Assembly (NCBI RefSeq): GCF_012641365.1 | Contig: NZ_JABAIM010000001.1 | Coordinates: 1,054,001-1,118,000 of the forward strand | Source: Leeia aquatica | GTDB lineage: Bacteria; Pseudomonadota; Gammaproteobacteria; Burkholderiales; Leeiaceae | Direction: 5' to 3' | DNA: 64,000 bases | Shown here: piece after piece, positions 21,603 through 29,864 of the stretch | Layout: each line of letters opens with the position of its first letter | Position numbering within the stretch: the stretch's first letter is position 1 | The notes under the pieces: model-generated | Told to the model about the DNA's origin: nothing | Seen by the model: the letters and a program-made list of their open reading frames with translations, nothing else | Databases searched by the model: none | Made by a program: the position numbers and the translations under genes

Positions 21603-23288
21603 TCAGCCACCTATGGCAGAGCGCACCTCTGCCCACACCCAGTCCAGCCCCTTTTCGATCACCCGGAGCAGGGTCACCGGGTAAGTTTTGCCTTCCAGAT
21701 GCAGGTCCAGCTGCTTGCCCACGGCAAAGTCTTCCGCTTGCAGGATCAGGCTGCGGGTGGGTTGCCCGTCAATGCCGATATCGACATAAATCACCGGTTT
21801 GGGGGCACGCACATCAACGGCGATCACCCCCTCACGCCCGGCATGCGGAACATGGTGGGCCTGGTCTTCCCGATAGGTTGCCACCAGCGGGTCCAGCCCC
21901 AGTACCTGGATGCCGACGTAGAACTGCTTGTTCTCACGCAGCTGCACCCGCCGCAACAGGGCAACGTGCCAGTTATCGTCATCATCAATCCGCACCGCCA
22001 ACAGACCGCCCGGTCGCAGGTCATCACCTTCACGGGTGAACGGCAGCACGGCACCAAAGCCGCCCGCACTTTCGTTTTGTACCAGCCATGATTCAAACGG
22101 AATGTCTTCCTTGGCGGCTTCAACGCTCAGCCGGGTTGCCGCCGCCTGCTTCTCGCGGGTTCGCTGCGACACAAAGCCATACAAACGCATGTCCAGCATC
22201 TCGTCGTAGTCCACATCGACGGTCTGCGGCCCACCTTGCTGGGCAATATTGTCTGACTTGATCAGCGCAGCCACCCGCTTGAAGCCCAGCGCCACATCCA
22301 GCAGCTTGTTGACCTGCTTGCGCTCGGTATCACGCTTCTTGGCGGCAACGGTATTGGCCCAGTAGCCATAGAGCTGATTCAATAACTCTTGGGCACCCGG
22401 CAAGCGGATGCTGTCCGGCATGTCGGCACGCGCGGTTTCGCCGTTGCGCAAGGCCTGCCGAACGGCATCGACCTGCTGCAGCAGCTCGCGACTGTCGATA
22501 TAGCGAACGCTGCTGCTCTCCTGCGCCTCCGCAATCCGCTCCGCACCCTCCGACTTGCCCAGATCCACCGCATAGTGATGCCGCTCGGCGACAAAGCGCC
22601 GATCCAGACCAATGCCCTTGCTCCACACATGCAGCCACTGGTCAACCATGTCCAGCTGGCGGACCCCGAAGCCGCTGGCGCTGACGGTGCCCAGCAGCAG
22701 CAGTTGCAGGTATTCATCGGTGCAGGAGCTGACATCGGGGGCCACATTCGGATACAGCGTCACCGGCAGGGCTTCAATATCGGCCATCTCCGCCAAGCGC
22801 TGCATCTGGTGAGCGGTCAGCCAATGCGGTGCTGGCAAAGGCTCAAAGCGAAAATAGCGCCATTTGGCGAGTACCGCCACATAGCGCAGCACCAGCACCA
22901 GCAGCAAGGCACGCGAGGCCGGTGTCTGCTCTTCATAGCGCTCAGCCTGGATCAGCCGCAACAGTACCCGGATTTGTGTTTCAGCAAAGCGATGAATGGC
23001 ATTCCACGCTGCCTCTTCCATCGGCTTTGGCATGCGTGGGTTCTGCACATAGTGCTCACGCACAAAGCGGAAGGCGGGTGAGAGCTGTTCATCCAGCCAC
23101 AGGATGGCGGCCTCATGACCCGCATCCACCTCCGGCAAGGGCTGGTCCGGGGCGACCAAGGCCACATAGCGCGCCAGCCGTGCCGGGGCATCCACCTCCG
23201 CCAGCCCTTTGAACCAAGAGGCGGCACCTGCAGCCGAGGTCAGCGGCCCACCGCCTCCGCCCAACAAGGATTTCAGTTTTCCCAGCAT
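21603..23288 (-). CDS. Large hypothetical protein with a C-terminal PilZ-like domain
   Basis: 561-aa soluble protein. N-terminal glycine-rich MLGKLKSLLGGGGG is followed by a long helical region (about 25-370) with no recognised domain. From about 395 the sequence becomes beta-rich and PilZ-like: PFESWLVQNESAGGFGAVLP, then a GD/PGGLLAVRIDDDDNWHVAL segment and LLRRVQLRENKQFYVGIQVL. That pattern (NESxGGxG, W-V-LLRRV, VGIQVL) is what I associate with c-di-GMP-type PilZ barrels in large betaproteobacterial proteins, but the arginine motif in front is only loosely present (VSQRTREK). It lies 18 bases downstream of a SpoIIAA-like gene, with which it probably forms an operon. Function unknown. Confidence 0.7.
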   Translation of the reverse strand: MLGKLKSLLGGGGGPLTSAAGAASWFKGLAEVDAPARLARYVALVAPDQPLPEVDAGHEAAILWLDEQLSPAFRFVREHYVQNPRMPKPMEEAAWNAIHRFAETQIRVLLRLIQAERYEEQTPASRALLLVLVLRYVAVLAKWRYFRFEPLPAPHWLTAHQMQRLAEMADIEALPVTLYPNVAPDVSSCTDEYLQLLLLGTVSASGFGVRQLDMVDQWLHVWSKGIGLDRRFVAERHHYAVDLGKSEGAERIAEAQESSSVRYIDSRELLQQVDAVRQALRNGETARADMPDSIRLPGAQELLNQLYGYWANTVAAKKRDTERKQVNKLLDVALGFKRVAALIKSDNIAQQGGPQTVDVDYDEMLDMRLYGFVSQRTREKQAAATRLSVEAAKEDIPFESWLVQNESAGGFGAVLPFTREGDDLRPGGLLAVRIDDDDNWHVALLRRVQLRENKQFYVGIQVLGLDPLVATYREDQAHHVPHAGREGVIAVDVRAPKPVIYVDIGIDGQPTRSLILQAEDFAVGKQLDLHLEGKTYPVTLLRVIEKGLDWVWAEVRSAIGG

Positions 23289-23306
23289 GTCATCCGGTTC
23301 CTGGGG

Positions 23307-23669
23307 TCAGACCAGCTCATCGTCACTGCTGGTCACCCATGCTTTGGCTTCATCATAATCGGAAAAGATGGCCAGATTGGTTGGCACCAGCAGGCTTTGC
23401 ATGCCTGCCAGCCAATTGAGCCACTGGTTGTCGCTGACCATGGCAATCCGGCCAAAATTCGGGGCATTCTCGCGGGTGAAGCGTAATTCTTCCCAAACCA
23501 CATCCACGCTGTAGCCCAGCATGTCGCGAAAATCGAACAGCAGGTTGGCCACCCCTTTGAACTTCACGCTGTAGCGGACGTGGTCTTCAAACTGCTTGTA
23601 ATCGTCCAGCGTAAACTGGCCGAGCACGGCAGCGACTACCAAGTCATCTTCTTGCTGGATGGAGATCAT
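23307..23669 (-). CDS. SpoIIAA-like (STAS/SEC14-type) small protein
   Basis: 120-aa cytoplasmic protein, starting MISIQQEDDLVVAAVLGQFT. It has the layout of SpoIIAA-like proteins (STAS-related fold): a beta-strand start, DDYKQFEDHVRYSVKFKGVA, LLFDFRDMLGYSVDVVWEEL, a middle RIAMVSDNQWLNWL and an acidic end FSDYDEAKAWVTSSDDELV. I choose the ATG at 23667-23669 with GGAGG five bases upstream; the longer in-frame start at 23696 has no such site. The gene precedes the PilZ-like gene by 18 bases on the same strand, suggesting a two-gene unit. Role unknown. Confidence 0.75.
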   Translation of the reverse strand: MISIQQEDDLVVAAVLGQFTLDDYKQFEDHVRYSVKFKGVANLLFDFRDMLGYSVDVVWEELRFTRENAPNFGRIAMVSDNQWLNWLAGMQSLLVPTNLAIFSDYDEAKAWVTSSDDELV

Positions 23670-23800
23670 AGCAGCCTCCTTTGGGCGGTTATCCACGCCT
23701 GGGCGCGTGTCAGTTTAACTGTAGCAGAGCCTGAATGGCACACCGTCAACAGAATGTTACATTTCACCGACGATTTGCCCAGCCATGCGCGCCCTGCCCT

Positions 23801-24682
23801 TCAGTCCTCCCGCGAACCCAGCACGCTGAGCACCCCGCTCCCCACCACCAGCAGCATGCCCAGGCCCGACCACAGGTCCAGACCATTACCCCAGATGCAC
23901 CAGCCCAGCAGGGCCGAAAGCAGCACCGTTGCGTAGGAGAGGCTCGCCACCACCAGCGTCTTGCCCTGTCGATAGGCGTGTGTCAGCGCAGTCTGCCCCA
24001 AGGTGCCGGTGGCCCCCAGGCCCAGCAGGATCAGAGCCCCACGGGCATCAATGGTATGGAAATGGTCAAACAGCATCAGCCCGCCTGCGGCCAGTGTGGC
24101 GGTCAGGGTGAAATAGAACACCACCCGCCAGCCGGGCTCCCCCAGTTTGCCCAAAGTCTTCACATTCACATACGCCAGTGCCGCCAGCAAACCGGACAGC
24201 AGCCCCACCAGCGCGGCAGACAGGTTCTGGCTGGAGAAGGTGGGTTTGAGCAGGCTGACCACCCCGAGGAAACCCAGCCCGATGGCCAGCAGCACCGGCA
24301 GCGGCGGCCGCTTGCGGTACACCACAACGGTGAGCAGGGCCAGAAACAGGGCCGAGGTGTATTGCAAGGTGCTGGCGGTGGCCAGCGGCAGGCGGGACAG
24401 GGTATAGAACGAGGTCATCAGTGCAGCAGTCCCAGCCAGCGAGCGCTGCACATGGGCGCGCACATACTGGGTGCGCAGACTCTGCTTGCGCCACACAATC
24501 AGCGCGTACACCATCAACAAGCTCAGTAAGGAACGGTAGAACACCAGCTCCGCCGCCGAGAAATGATGCTCACTGCCCAGCTTGACCAACGCCCCCATAC
24601 CGGCGAACCCCAGCGACGCCAGCAACATCCAGAGCGCCCCGCGCTGCGTAGCCCCCAAATCCAACCATGAACGGTGCTGCAC
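23801..24682 (-). CDS. DMT-superfamily permease (EamA type)
   Basis: 293-aa inner-membrane permease with about ten helices in two EamA repeats: GALWMLLASLGFAGMGALVK, VFYRSLLSLLMVYALIVW, LATASTLQYTSALFLALLTV in the first half, and LLGLGATGTLGQTALTHAYR and VASLSYATVLLSALLGWCIW in the second. The reading frame is open far upstream to 24985, but the residues there (CGPPRVPLRAVLPELSSSG and similar) look non-coding. I start at the GTG at 24680-24682 (VQHRSWLDLGATQRG), which has AAGG eight bases before it. RarD/RhaT-like exporters are relatives; substrate unknown. Confidence 0.85.
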   Translation of the reverse strand: MQHRSWLDLGATQRGALWMLLASLGFAGMGALVKLGSEHHFSAAELVFYRSLLSLLMVYALIVWRKQSLRTQYVRAHVQRSLAGTAALMTSFYTLSRLPLATASTLQYTSALFLALLTVVVYRKRPPLPVLLAIGLGFLGVVSLLKPTFSSQNLSAALVGLLSGLLAALAYVNVKTLGKLGEPGWRVVFYFTLTATLAAGGLMLFDHFHTIDARGALILLGLGATGTLGQTALTHAYRQGKTLVVASLSYATVLLSALLGWCIWGNGLDLWSGLGMLLVVGSGVLSVLGSRED

Positions 24683-24883
24683 GTGAATGACCTTGTTGGC
24701 AGAAAGCGAATCATTATAGGCTGGCCAGCGTAGGTGCTCCCGGTACAGTCTGGCACAATGTAAACCATGACAGCGCAAACAGCGCAGGCCTGAGCTGGAT
24801 AGTTCGGGCAGAACAGCGCGGAGTGGAACCCTTGGGGGACCGCACAGTCTGAACCCACACACCAGACCGCGACAGGCTACCCG

Positions 24884-25144
24884 ATGAAACGTATCAGCTT
24901 CCTGCTGGGTGCCGTAGCTGGCATCTTGTTTGCACTCTGGAATGCGCTGGTCAGCTGGGCCGATACGGCTGAGCTGGATGCCCATGTCGGCCTCACCAGC
25001 CTCAGCTGGCCCGCCCTCAGCCTCACCGCAGCCGTCTATGCCATCCTGGGGGGAGGGGCAGCCCTGCTGGTCACTCTGCTGCTACGGCAGCTCCGCTCGC
25101 GCTGGGTCAAGCGCAAGCAGACGAAGCCATCTGACCCGTATTAG
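24884..25144 (+). CDS. Small two-helix membrane protein, unknown
   Basis: 86-aa protein with two predicted membrane helices: FLLGAVAGILFALWNALVSW (about 6-25) and LTAAVYAILGGGAALLVTLL (about 47-66). A short acidic segment lies between, and the C-terminal tail is very basic (RQLRSRWVKRKQTKPSD), so the tail is probably cytoplasmic. The ATG at 24884 follows a weak ribosome-binding region. I do not recognise a family. It stands alone, divergent from the EamA gene and convergent with the AT-rich orphan gene. Confidence 0.6.
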   Translation: MKRISFLLGAVAGILFALWNALVSWADTAELDAHVGLTSLSWPALSLTAAVYAILGGGAALLVTLLLRQLRSRWVKRKQTKPSDPY

Positions 25145-25187
25145 CTGGGGCGGCGCAATGCCCTTCGGTTATTGCGCCCTACGCGGG

Positions 25188-26012
25188 CTACTTCCAGTTA
25201 TAATTTGATACATGTGCTTGTTCAACATACCCAACCAAACCTCGGTAGTATGGGATAAGCAGGTCAATTTCACGGGAAAAAAGTCGAAAGCTACTCTTCA
25301 AGCGCACGACCCCGAATAAATCTATTGTACTTTCGATATGCTTCCCATTATAAGAGCCGTCTTCTAGGCGGGCAGCTGCCAAATCATACTTGAATCGTAA
25401 ATAGACATCCTCAGCAGCATGCCCATCTGTTAAAAATCTTCGGTCTATTTTATAATATCGACTTGTCTCGTAGTTATTCTTCGCAGCCAAGCCGCTTTCA
25501 CGCAAACACTCATAAATTCCAGATGCGCGCCTCCAGCATTGCTTACTCTCTGAATATGCTTTCTTAAAAAGATCCTTATAAGAATCCCCATTGAGATTTC
25601 GCTGTGGAATAGCATCGTACTGATGAACTCCTGTCGACTCTGTAACAAAATCCCGTCCTGCTATTTTCTTGAACAGCGTCTCTTCAAAAGAGTATATATA
25701 AGGCACTGAAACAAATCGGATGGGATTTCCATAACATCCCTTCGGCTCCCTCGGGTCCGGCGCTGGTAGATATTTACCCTTTTGCCAATCATTCATAAAA
25801 TCATCAACAGGGTAGATCGGCTCATCTGCTTTATACTTAAAGCGGAATACCTGATCCGCTGCTGCCCAGTAGATGAAACCTTTGTCACCCGTTCTGCAGT
25901 TTCTCGGATCAATTGCCAATACTCCTGGCGCGGGGGGAGAAATCTTTATATTGGCTTTTACAGGGCAAGTTAGGATCAGTGACATTAATAAAACACATAC
26001 CGCCCTCTTCAT
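25188..26012 (-). CDS. Exported protein of unknown function in an AT-rich patch
   Basis: 274-aa protein with a Sec signal peptide (MKRAVCVLLMSLILTCPVKA, about 1-20). The mature part is soluble-looking and aromatic: FIYWAAADQVFRFKYKADEP, CYGNPIRFVSVPYIYSFEET, AYSESKQCWRRASGIYECLR. Four cysteines after the signal (CRTG, CYGN, CWRR, CLRE) could form two disulphides. Base composition and codon use (many ATA, AAA, TTA-type codons) differ sharply from neighbours, pointing to recent transfer. The ATG is preceded by GGAGAAAA. I recognise no family with confidence. Exported orphan proteins of this kind are sometimes immunity proteins of secretion-system effectors, but no effector gene is next to it. 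Function not assigned. Confidence 0.65.
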   Translation of the reverse strand: MKRAVCVLLMSLILTCPVKANIKISPPAPGVLAIDPRNCRTGDKGFIYWAAADQVFRFKYKADEPIYPVDDFMNDWQKGKYLPAPDPREPKGCYGNPIRFVSVPYIYSFEETLFKKIAGRDFVTESTGVHQYDAIPQRNLNGDSYKDLFKKAYSESKQCWRRASGIYECLRESGLAAKNNYETSRYYKIDRRFLTDGHAAEDVYLRFKYDLAAARLEDGSYNGKHIESTIDLFGVVRLKSSFRLFSREIDLLIPYYRGLVGYVEQAHVSNYNWK

Positions 26013-26230
26013 GCCATTTTCTCCGCTGAGAATTTATAATCACGAAAATAACGTGAATAATTTATTGCTGATATACTGCCCTTCCAAATACATTAATAAG
26101 TTCAAGCATGCCTCCGGCAGTAATTAGGTACACGTGCCGCCACCACACAATCAATCAAGCCGCGATAATATGCAACAATAAAGAAAATTTCTTTCGGAAA
26201 GAGGCAAAAATCATTTAGGGTACGACTGCA
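26013..26230. other. AT-rich intergenic stretch
   Basis: About 220 bases without a gene, much richer in A and T than the rest of the window, continuing the composition of the exported-protein gene. It holds the probable promoter of that gene (minus-strand TATAAA near 26032-26037) and a cacg/cgtg inverted repeat at 26041-26055. Nothing else is seen. Confidence 0.5.
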
Positions 26231-26264
26231 TATAAAACACGAGGCCGTGATCTACCGCCTCGTG
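26231..26264 (-). terminator. Rho-independent terminator after the Rieske oxygenase gene
   Basis: Minus-strand stem CACGAGGC / GCCTCGTG (8 bp, 11-base loop) followed by TTTTATA, 12 bases after the stop codon at 26276-26278. Confidence 0.75.
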
Positions 26265-26275
26265 CCAGCTGCCGC

Positions 26276-27385
26276 TCACACCCGGATATCCCCCATCTGC
26301 CGCCGCAGCCATTCGTGAAAATGGCGCATGCCGTCTTCCATTGGTGACTGGTAGGGGCCGACTTCATTGTCGCCACGCAGGTAGAGGGCGCGGCGGCCTT
26401 CGTGCATGCGCTCGCAGATGTCGTCGTCCTCTTTGGCGGTTTCAAAGTAGGCGGCTTGCTCGGCGGCCATCAATTCGGGCTCGAACAGCACCACTTCTTC
26501 CGGGTAGTAGAACTCGGTGAGCACGGTGCAGTGCTCCGGGCCTTTCGGCAGCACGGCACTGACCACCAGGGTGTGCGGATACCACTCGATCATCAGATTG
26601 GGGTAGTAGGTCAGCCAGATGGCACCGTACTTCGGGGTTTGCCCCTGGTTGAAGCCCAGCGCCTGCTCGTGCCAGGCACGGTATACCGCTGAGCCGGGCC
26701 GGGCGAGGTCGTTCTTTGGCCCCACCGTCTGCACACTGTAGTGCTCGCCAAATTCCCAGCGCAGGTCGGCACAGTTGACGAACTGCCCGAGGCCAGGATG
26801 GAAAGGGTCGACGTGGTAGTCTTCCAGATAGACCTCGATGAAGGTCTTCCAGTTGAAGGCGTACTCGGTGGTTTCAACCCGCGCCAGATGAAAATCGCTC
26901 AGGTCCAGATCGGCCTTGCAGCCCAGTCGCGCCAGATCATCTGCCACCGCACGGTTCTGCCCGAACAGCAGGCCATTCCACTCCTGCAGCTCGGTCTTGC
27001 CGAGGTGCAGGCAGGGGTTGCCGGGAAAGTGGGGTGCACCCAGCAGCTGGCCATCGTGGTCGTAGGTCCAGCGATGCAGCGGGCAGACCACGTTCGGGCT
27101 ATTGCCGCGCCCGCGCAGCATCAGCGCCTGGCGGTGTCGGCAAACGTTGGAAAGCAGGTGAAAGCCGCCTTCCGGGCGGTGCACCAGCATCTTGCCATGG
27201 TCCATCCAGCCCAGCGTGTAGTAATCGCCGGGGTTGGCCACCATGCTGCGGTGACCATAGTACTGGGGACCATTCTGAAACAGGCGCTGTTGCTCCTGCT
27301 CGTAGAACGTGGCATCAAAATAGGTATAAACAGGAAGTTGCGAGCCAAATGCTTGCAGCTGCGCAGCATGCGCCAAGTCGGACAT
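26276..27385 (-). CDS. Rieske non-haem iron oxygenase, alpha subunit
   Basis: 369-aa oxygenase component. Rieske [2Fe-2S] site: C82-x-H84 and C101-xx-H104 (NVCRHRQALM and VVCPLHRW). Catalytic iron site: H191 and H196 in VYLEDYHVDPFH, with a likely third carboxylate near 325 (KEDDDICERM). The residue three before the first His is Glu (E188), where classical naphthalene-type enzymes have the bridging Asp; Glu at that place is known in carnitine oxygenase CntA, as I recall. The reductase partner is not in the window. The gene lies after the terminator of the polyamine operon and has its own terminator, so it is probably a separate unit. Substrate unknown; a quaternary-amine type substrate is only a guess. 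Confidence 0.85.
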   Translation of the reverse strand: MSDLAHAAQLQAFGSQLPVYTYFDATFYEQEQQRLFQNGPQYYGHRSMVANPGDYYTLGWMDHGKMLVHRPEGGFHLLSNVCRHRQALMLRGRGNSPNVVCPLHRWTYDHDGQLLGAPHFPGNPCLHLGKTELQEWNGLLFGQNRAVADDLARLGCKADLDLSDFHLARVETTEYAFNWKTFIEVYLEDYHVDPFHPGLGQFVNCADLRWEFGEHYSVQTVGPKNDLARPGSAVYRAWHEQALGFNQGQTPKYGAIWLTYYPNLMIEWYPHTLVVSAVLPKGPEHCTVLTEFYYPEEVVLFEPELMAAEQAAYFETAKEDDDICERMHEGRRALYLRGDNEVGPYQSPMEDGMRHFHEWLRRQMGDIRV

Positions 27386-27460
27386 AAACCAAGACCCCCA
27401 GAGTTCGAAGGACCAGCCGTGTCTCGCCAGCGAGAAAGGGCGGAAGTGTTAATGAGCAAA

Positions 27461-27497
27461 TAAATAAAAGAGGGCGGATTGTGGCCCAAATCCGCCC
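27461..27497 (-). terminator. Rho-independent terminator of the polyamine operon
   Basis: Minus-strand stem GGGCGGATT / AATCCGCCC (perfect 9 bp, 27472-27497) followed by CTTTTATTTATTT, 119 bases after the puuB stop codon. Confidence 0.8.
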
Positions 27498-27615
27498 CCG
27501 GGGCAAGCCCTTTTATCAATCAAATAAGGGACTTAGCCTGTACGATTGACCCTGCTCAAGCCGGGCGTTCGGCCGGGGCCATGGGGATGCCCTCCCCCGC
27601 CCCGCCGGTCCAACC

Positions 27616-28917
27616 TCACAGGTAATCCTTGAGGCGGTAATACATCATGGCCAGCACCAGTGCCGGGGTGCGCAGCAGCTTGCCGCCGGGGAAATCATGG
27701 TGCTTGAGCTTGCCGTAAAGATCAAAGCGCTCGGACTGCCCGGCAATGGCTTCCGCCATCAGTTCCCCTGCCAGACCAGTGATGTTGACCCCATGTCCGG
27801 AGAAGCCCTGTGCAAAATACACGGTGGGCGTCAGGCGGCCAAAGTGTGGGGCCCGGCTCATGGTGATGTCGACAAAGCCGCCCCAGGCATGGGTCACCTT
27901 CACGTCCGCCAGCTGCGGGAACACCTTGAGCATGTCGGCCCGCATGGCTTCCGCCAGATTGTACGGCTGGAAGGTGGAGTAGCTGACCTTGCCGCCCCAC
28001 AGCATGCGGTGATCCGAAGTACGACGGAAATAATCCAGCACGAAGCGGCTGTCGCAAATCGCCACATTGGAGGGGATCAGCGCCTGGGCACGTTCCTCGC
28101 CCAGCGGTTCGGTGGCGATCACATAGGTGCCGACTGGCATGATCTTGGCCCGCAGCTTTGGCGCCAGCTTGTCCAGATAGGCATTGCAGGCCAGCACCAC
28201 GTGCCCGGCATCGACTTCGCCCTCTGCGGTCTTGACTGTGTGGCGGCCACTGGCCTGGGGCGACAAGGTGAGATCCGTCACCATGCTGTGCTCAAACAAC
28301 TGCGCACCAGCGGCTTCCGCCGCGCGTGCCAGACCCAGCGTGTAATTGAGCGGGTGCAGGTGGCCGCTGTCCGGGTCGTACAGGCCCCCCACATAGCGGC
28401 TGGACTGGATATGCTCGCCCATCTGCCCGGCTTCGACATAACGAAAATCGTGGTAACCATAGCGGTCCGCCGCTTCCTGCTGCCAGTCTTTCAGCTCCGC
28501 TACATGGCGAGGCTTGTTGGCGGCGGTGAGGTAGCCCAAGGTCAGGTCACAGTCGATCTGGTGCCGTGCGACCCGCTGCTTGATGATCTCCAGCGAGTAC
28601 TGCCCCATTTGCCACATGCGCTGCACATCAGCATCCGGCATGTCCTTGGCGAAGGTATCCATGCCGCAGGCAAAACCATAGATCATCTGGCCGCCATTAC
28701 GACCACTGGCGGCCCAGCCAACCCGAGCGGCTTCCAGTACCACCACCGAGTAGCCTCGCTCGGCGAGGTTGAGTGCAGTTGAGATCCCGGTCAGCCCGGC
28801 ACCAATCACACAGACATCGGCCTTGAGCTTTCCCTGCAGACGTGGACGGGTCTGACGGTCGTTGGCCGTGGCTGCGTACCAGGAGTCAATATGCTCCTGA
28901 CTGGCAATGTCAAACAT
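27616..28917 (-). CDS. puuB: FAD-dependent oxidoreductase, probable gamma-glutamylputrescine oxidase
   Basis: 433-aa DAO-family flavoprotein. In the Puu pathway PuuB oxidises gamma-glutamylputrescine to the aldehyde, releasing ammonia and peroxide. FAD motif DVCVIGAGLTGISTALNLAE (about 34-53), then VGWAASGRNGGQMIYGFACG, typical of PuuB/OrdL proteins, and a C-terminal YFAQGFSGHGVNITGLAGEL. I start at the ATG at 28915-28917 (MFDIASQEHIDSWYAATA); an earlier in-frame ATG at 28938 has a poorer context. It is the last gene of the polyamine operon, 86 bases after potI and followed by a terminator. The context (PuuA, PuuC, PuuD, transporter) fixes the substrate better than the sequence does. Confidence 0.88.
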   Translation of the reverse strand: MFDIASQEHIDSWYAATANDRQTRPRLQGKLKADVCVIGAGLTGISTALNLAERGYSVVVLEAARVGWAASGRNGGQMIYGFACGMDTFAKDMPDADVQRMWQMGQYSLEIIKQRVARHQIDCDLTLGYLTAANKPRHVAELKDWQQEAADRYGYHDFRYVEAGQMGEHIQSSRYVGGLYDPDSGHLHPLNYTLGLARAAEAAGAQLFEHSMVTDLTLSPQASGRHTVKTAEGEVDAGHVVLACNAYLDKLAPKLRAKIMPVGTYVIATEPLGEERAQALIPSNVAICDSRFVLDYFRRTSDHRMLWGGKVSYSTFQPYNLAEAMRADMLKVFPQLADVKVTHAWGGFVDITMSRAPHFGRLTPTVYFAQGFSGHGVNITGLAGELMAEAIAGQSERFDLYGKLKHHDFPGGKLLRTPALVLAMMYYRLKDYL

Positions 28918-28974
28918 GAGCGCCCCCTTCCCTGCCAATCTACTGCAGGGTGACGGTATACAAGATGGAAGTTC

Positions 28975-28998
28975 AGCCCCCGCGGGTCAGCGGGGGCT
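28975..28998. promoter_or_regulatory. Intercistronic hairpin between potI and puuB
   Basis: Perfect 9-bp stem agcccccgc / gcgggggct with a six-base loop. No U-tract follows on the minus strand. Confidence 0.5.
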
Positions 28999-29003
28999 TC
29001 AGG

Positions 29004-29864
29004 TCAGTGAGACTGGCCGCTTGCAGCCATGGCGGCAGCAATCGCCTGCTCGCGGCGCTTCTGCGCGCGCCACATCACCCGGTTGGCCACAATCACCGCA
29101 ATCGACACCAGCACCACGATTACGGTGGCCAACGCATTGATTTCCGGTTTCAGACCGTGGTGCAGGCGGGCAAACACCAGCACCGGCAAGGTGGTGGCGC
29201 CCGGATCACTCAGCATGGAGGACAGCACGAAGTCATCCATCGACAGGGTGAAGGACAGCAACCAGCCGGACACCAGCGCCGGGGCGATGACCGGGATGGT
29301 GATCAGGAAGAACACCTTGAACGGGTGACACCCCAGATCCATCGCCGCGTCTTCCAGCGAGCGGTCCATTTCCCGCAGACGGGACTGCACCAGCACTGCC
29401 ACATAGGCGGTACACAGGGTGGTGTGTGCGGCCCAGATGGCGGTCACCCCGCGCCCGGCCAGCCACGGCAGCAAGTCGTTCATGGTCTGGTTGGTAAACA
29501 GCAACACCAGCGACAGGCCCACAATCACCTCCGGCATCACCATCGGCGCCGTGGTCATGCCGGCAAAGAAGCCGCTGCCGGCATAGCGCTTGAAGCGTGC
29601 CAGCACCAGACCCGACAAGGTGCCCAGCACCACCGCAGCCGAAGCTGCCGCGATACCGATCTTCAGCGACAGTTTGACCGCCGACTGGATTTCGTCGTCA
29701 TTCCACAGCTCAACATACCAGCGGGTGGAGAAGCCGGCAAACTGGGTGGTAATCTCGCCTCCGGTGAAAGAGAACACCATCAGGCAGAGGATAGGCAGAT
29801 AGAGGAAGGCAAAGCCGAACAGCAAATAGCTGCGAGCGCCCCAACTCATGCGGTTACTCATCAC
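29004..29864 (-). CDS. potI: Polyamine ABC transporter permease (PotI/SpuH)
   Basis: 286-aa inner-membrane permease, second of a pair. About six helices; the cytoplasmic EAA loop that docks the ATPase reads EDAAMDLGCHPFKVFFLIT. Other typical stretches are YLLFGFAFLYLPILCLMVFS, MVMPEVIVGLSLVLLFTNQ and FTLSMDDFVLSSMLSDPGAT. The start overlaps the stop of potH by four bases (translational coupling). With potG, potH and the two binding proteins it forms a putrescine/spermidine importer. The basic, alanine-rich C-terminus (RRFCARH-opposite region, here RAQKRREQAIAAAMAASG) faces the cytoplasm. Confidence 0.95.
   Translation of the reverse strand: MMSNRMSWGARSYLLFGFAFLYLPILCLMVFSFTGGEITTQFAGFSTRWYVELWNDDEIQSAVKLSLKIGIAAASAAVVLGTLSGLVLARFKRYAGSGFFAGMTTAPMVMPEVIVGLSLVLLFTNQTMNDLLPWLAGRGVTAIWAAHTTLCTAYVAVLVQSRLREMDRSLEDAAMDLGCHPFKVFFLITIPVIAPALVSGWLLSFTLSMDDFVLSSMLSDPGATTLPVLVFARLHHGLKPEINALATVIVVLVSIAVIVANRVMWRAQKRREQAIAAAMAASGQSH

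Noticed and set aside
24683-24985. N-terminal extension of the EamA permease back to 24985
   Set aside because: The added residues are Cys/Arg/Pro-rich and non-membrane, and lie under the likely promoter; the GTG at 24682 with AAGG upstream is better.
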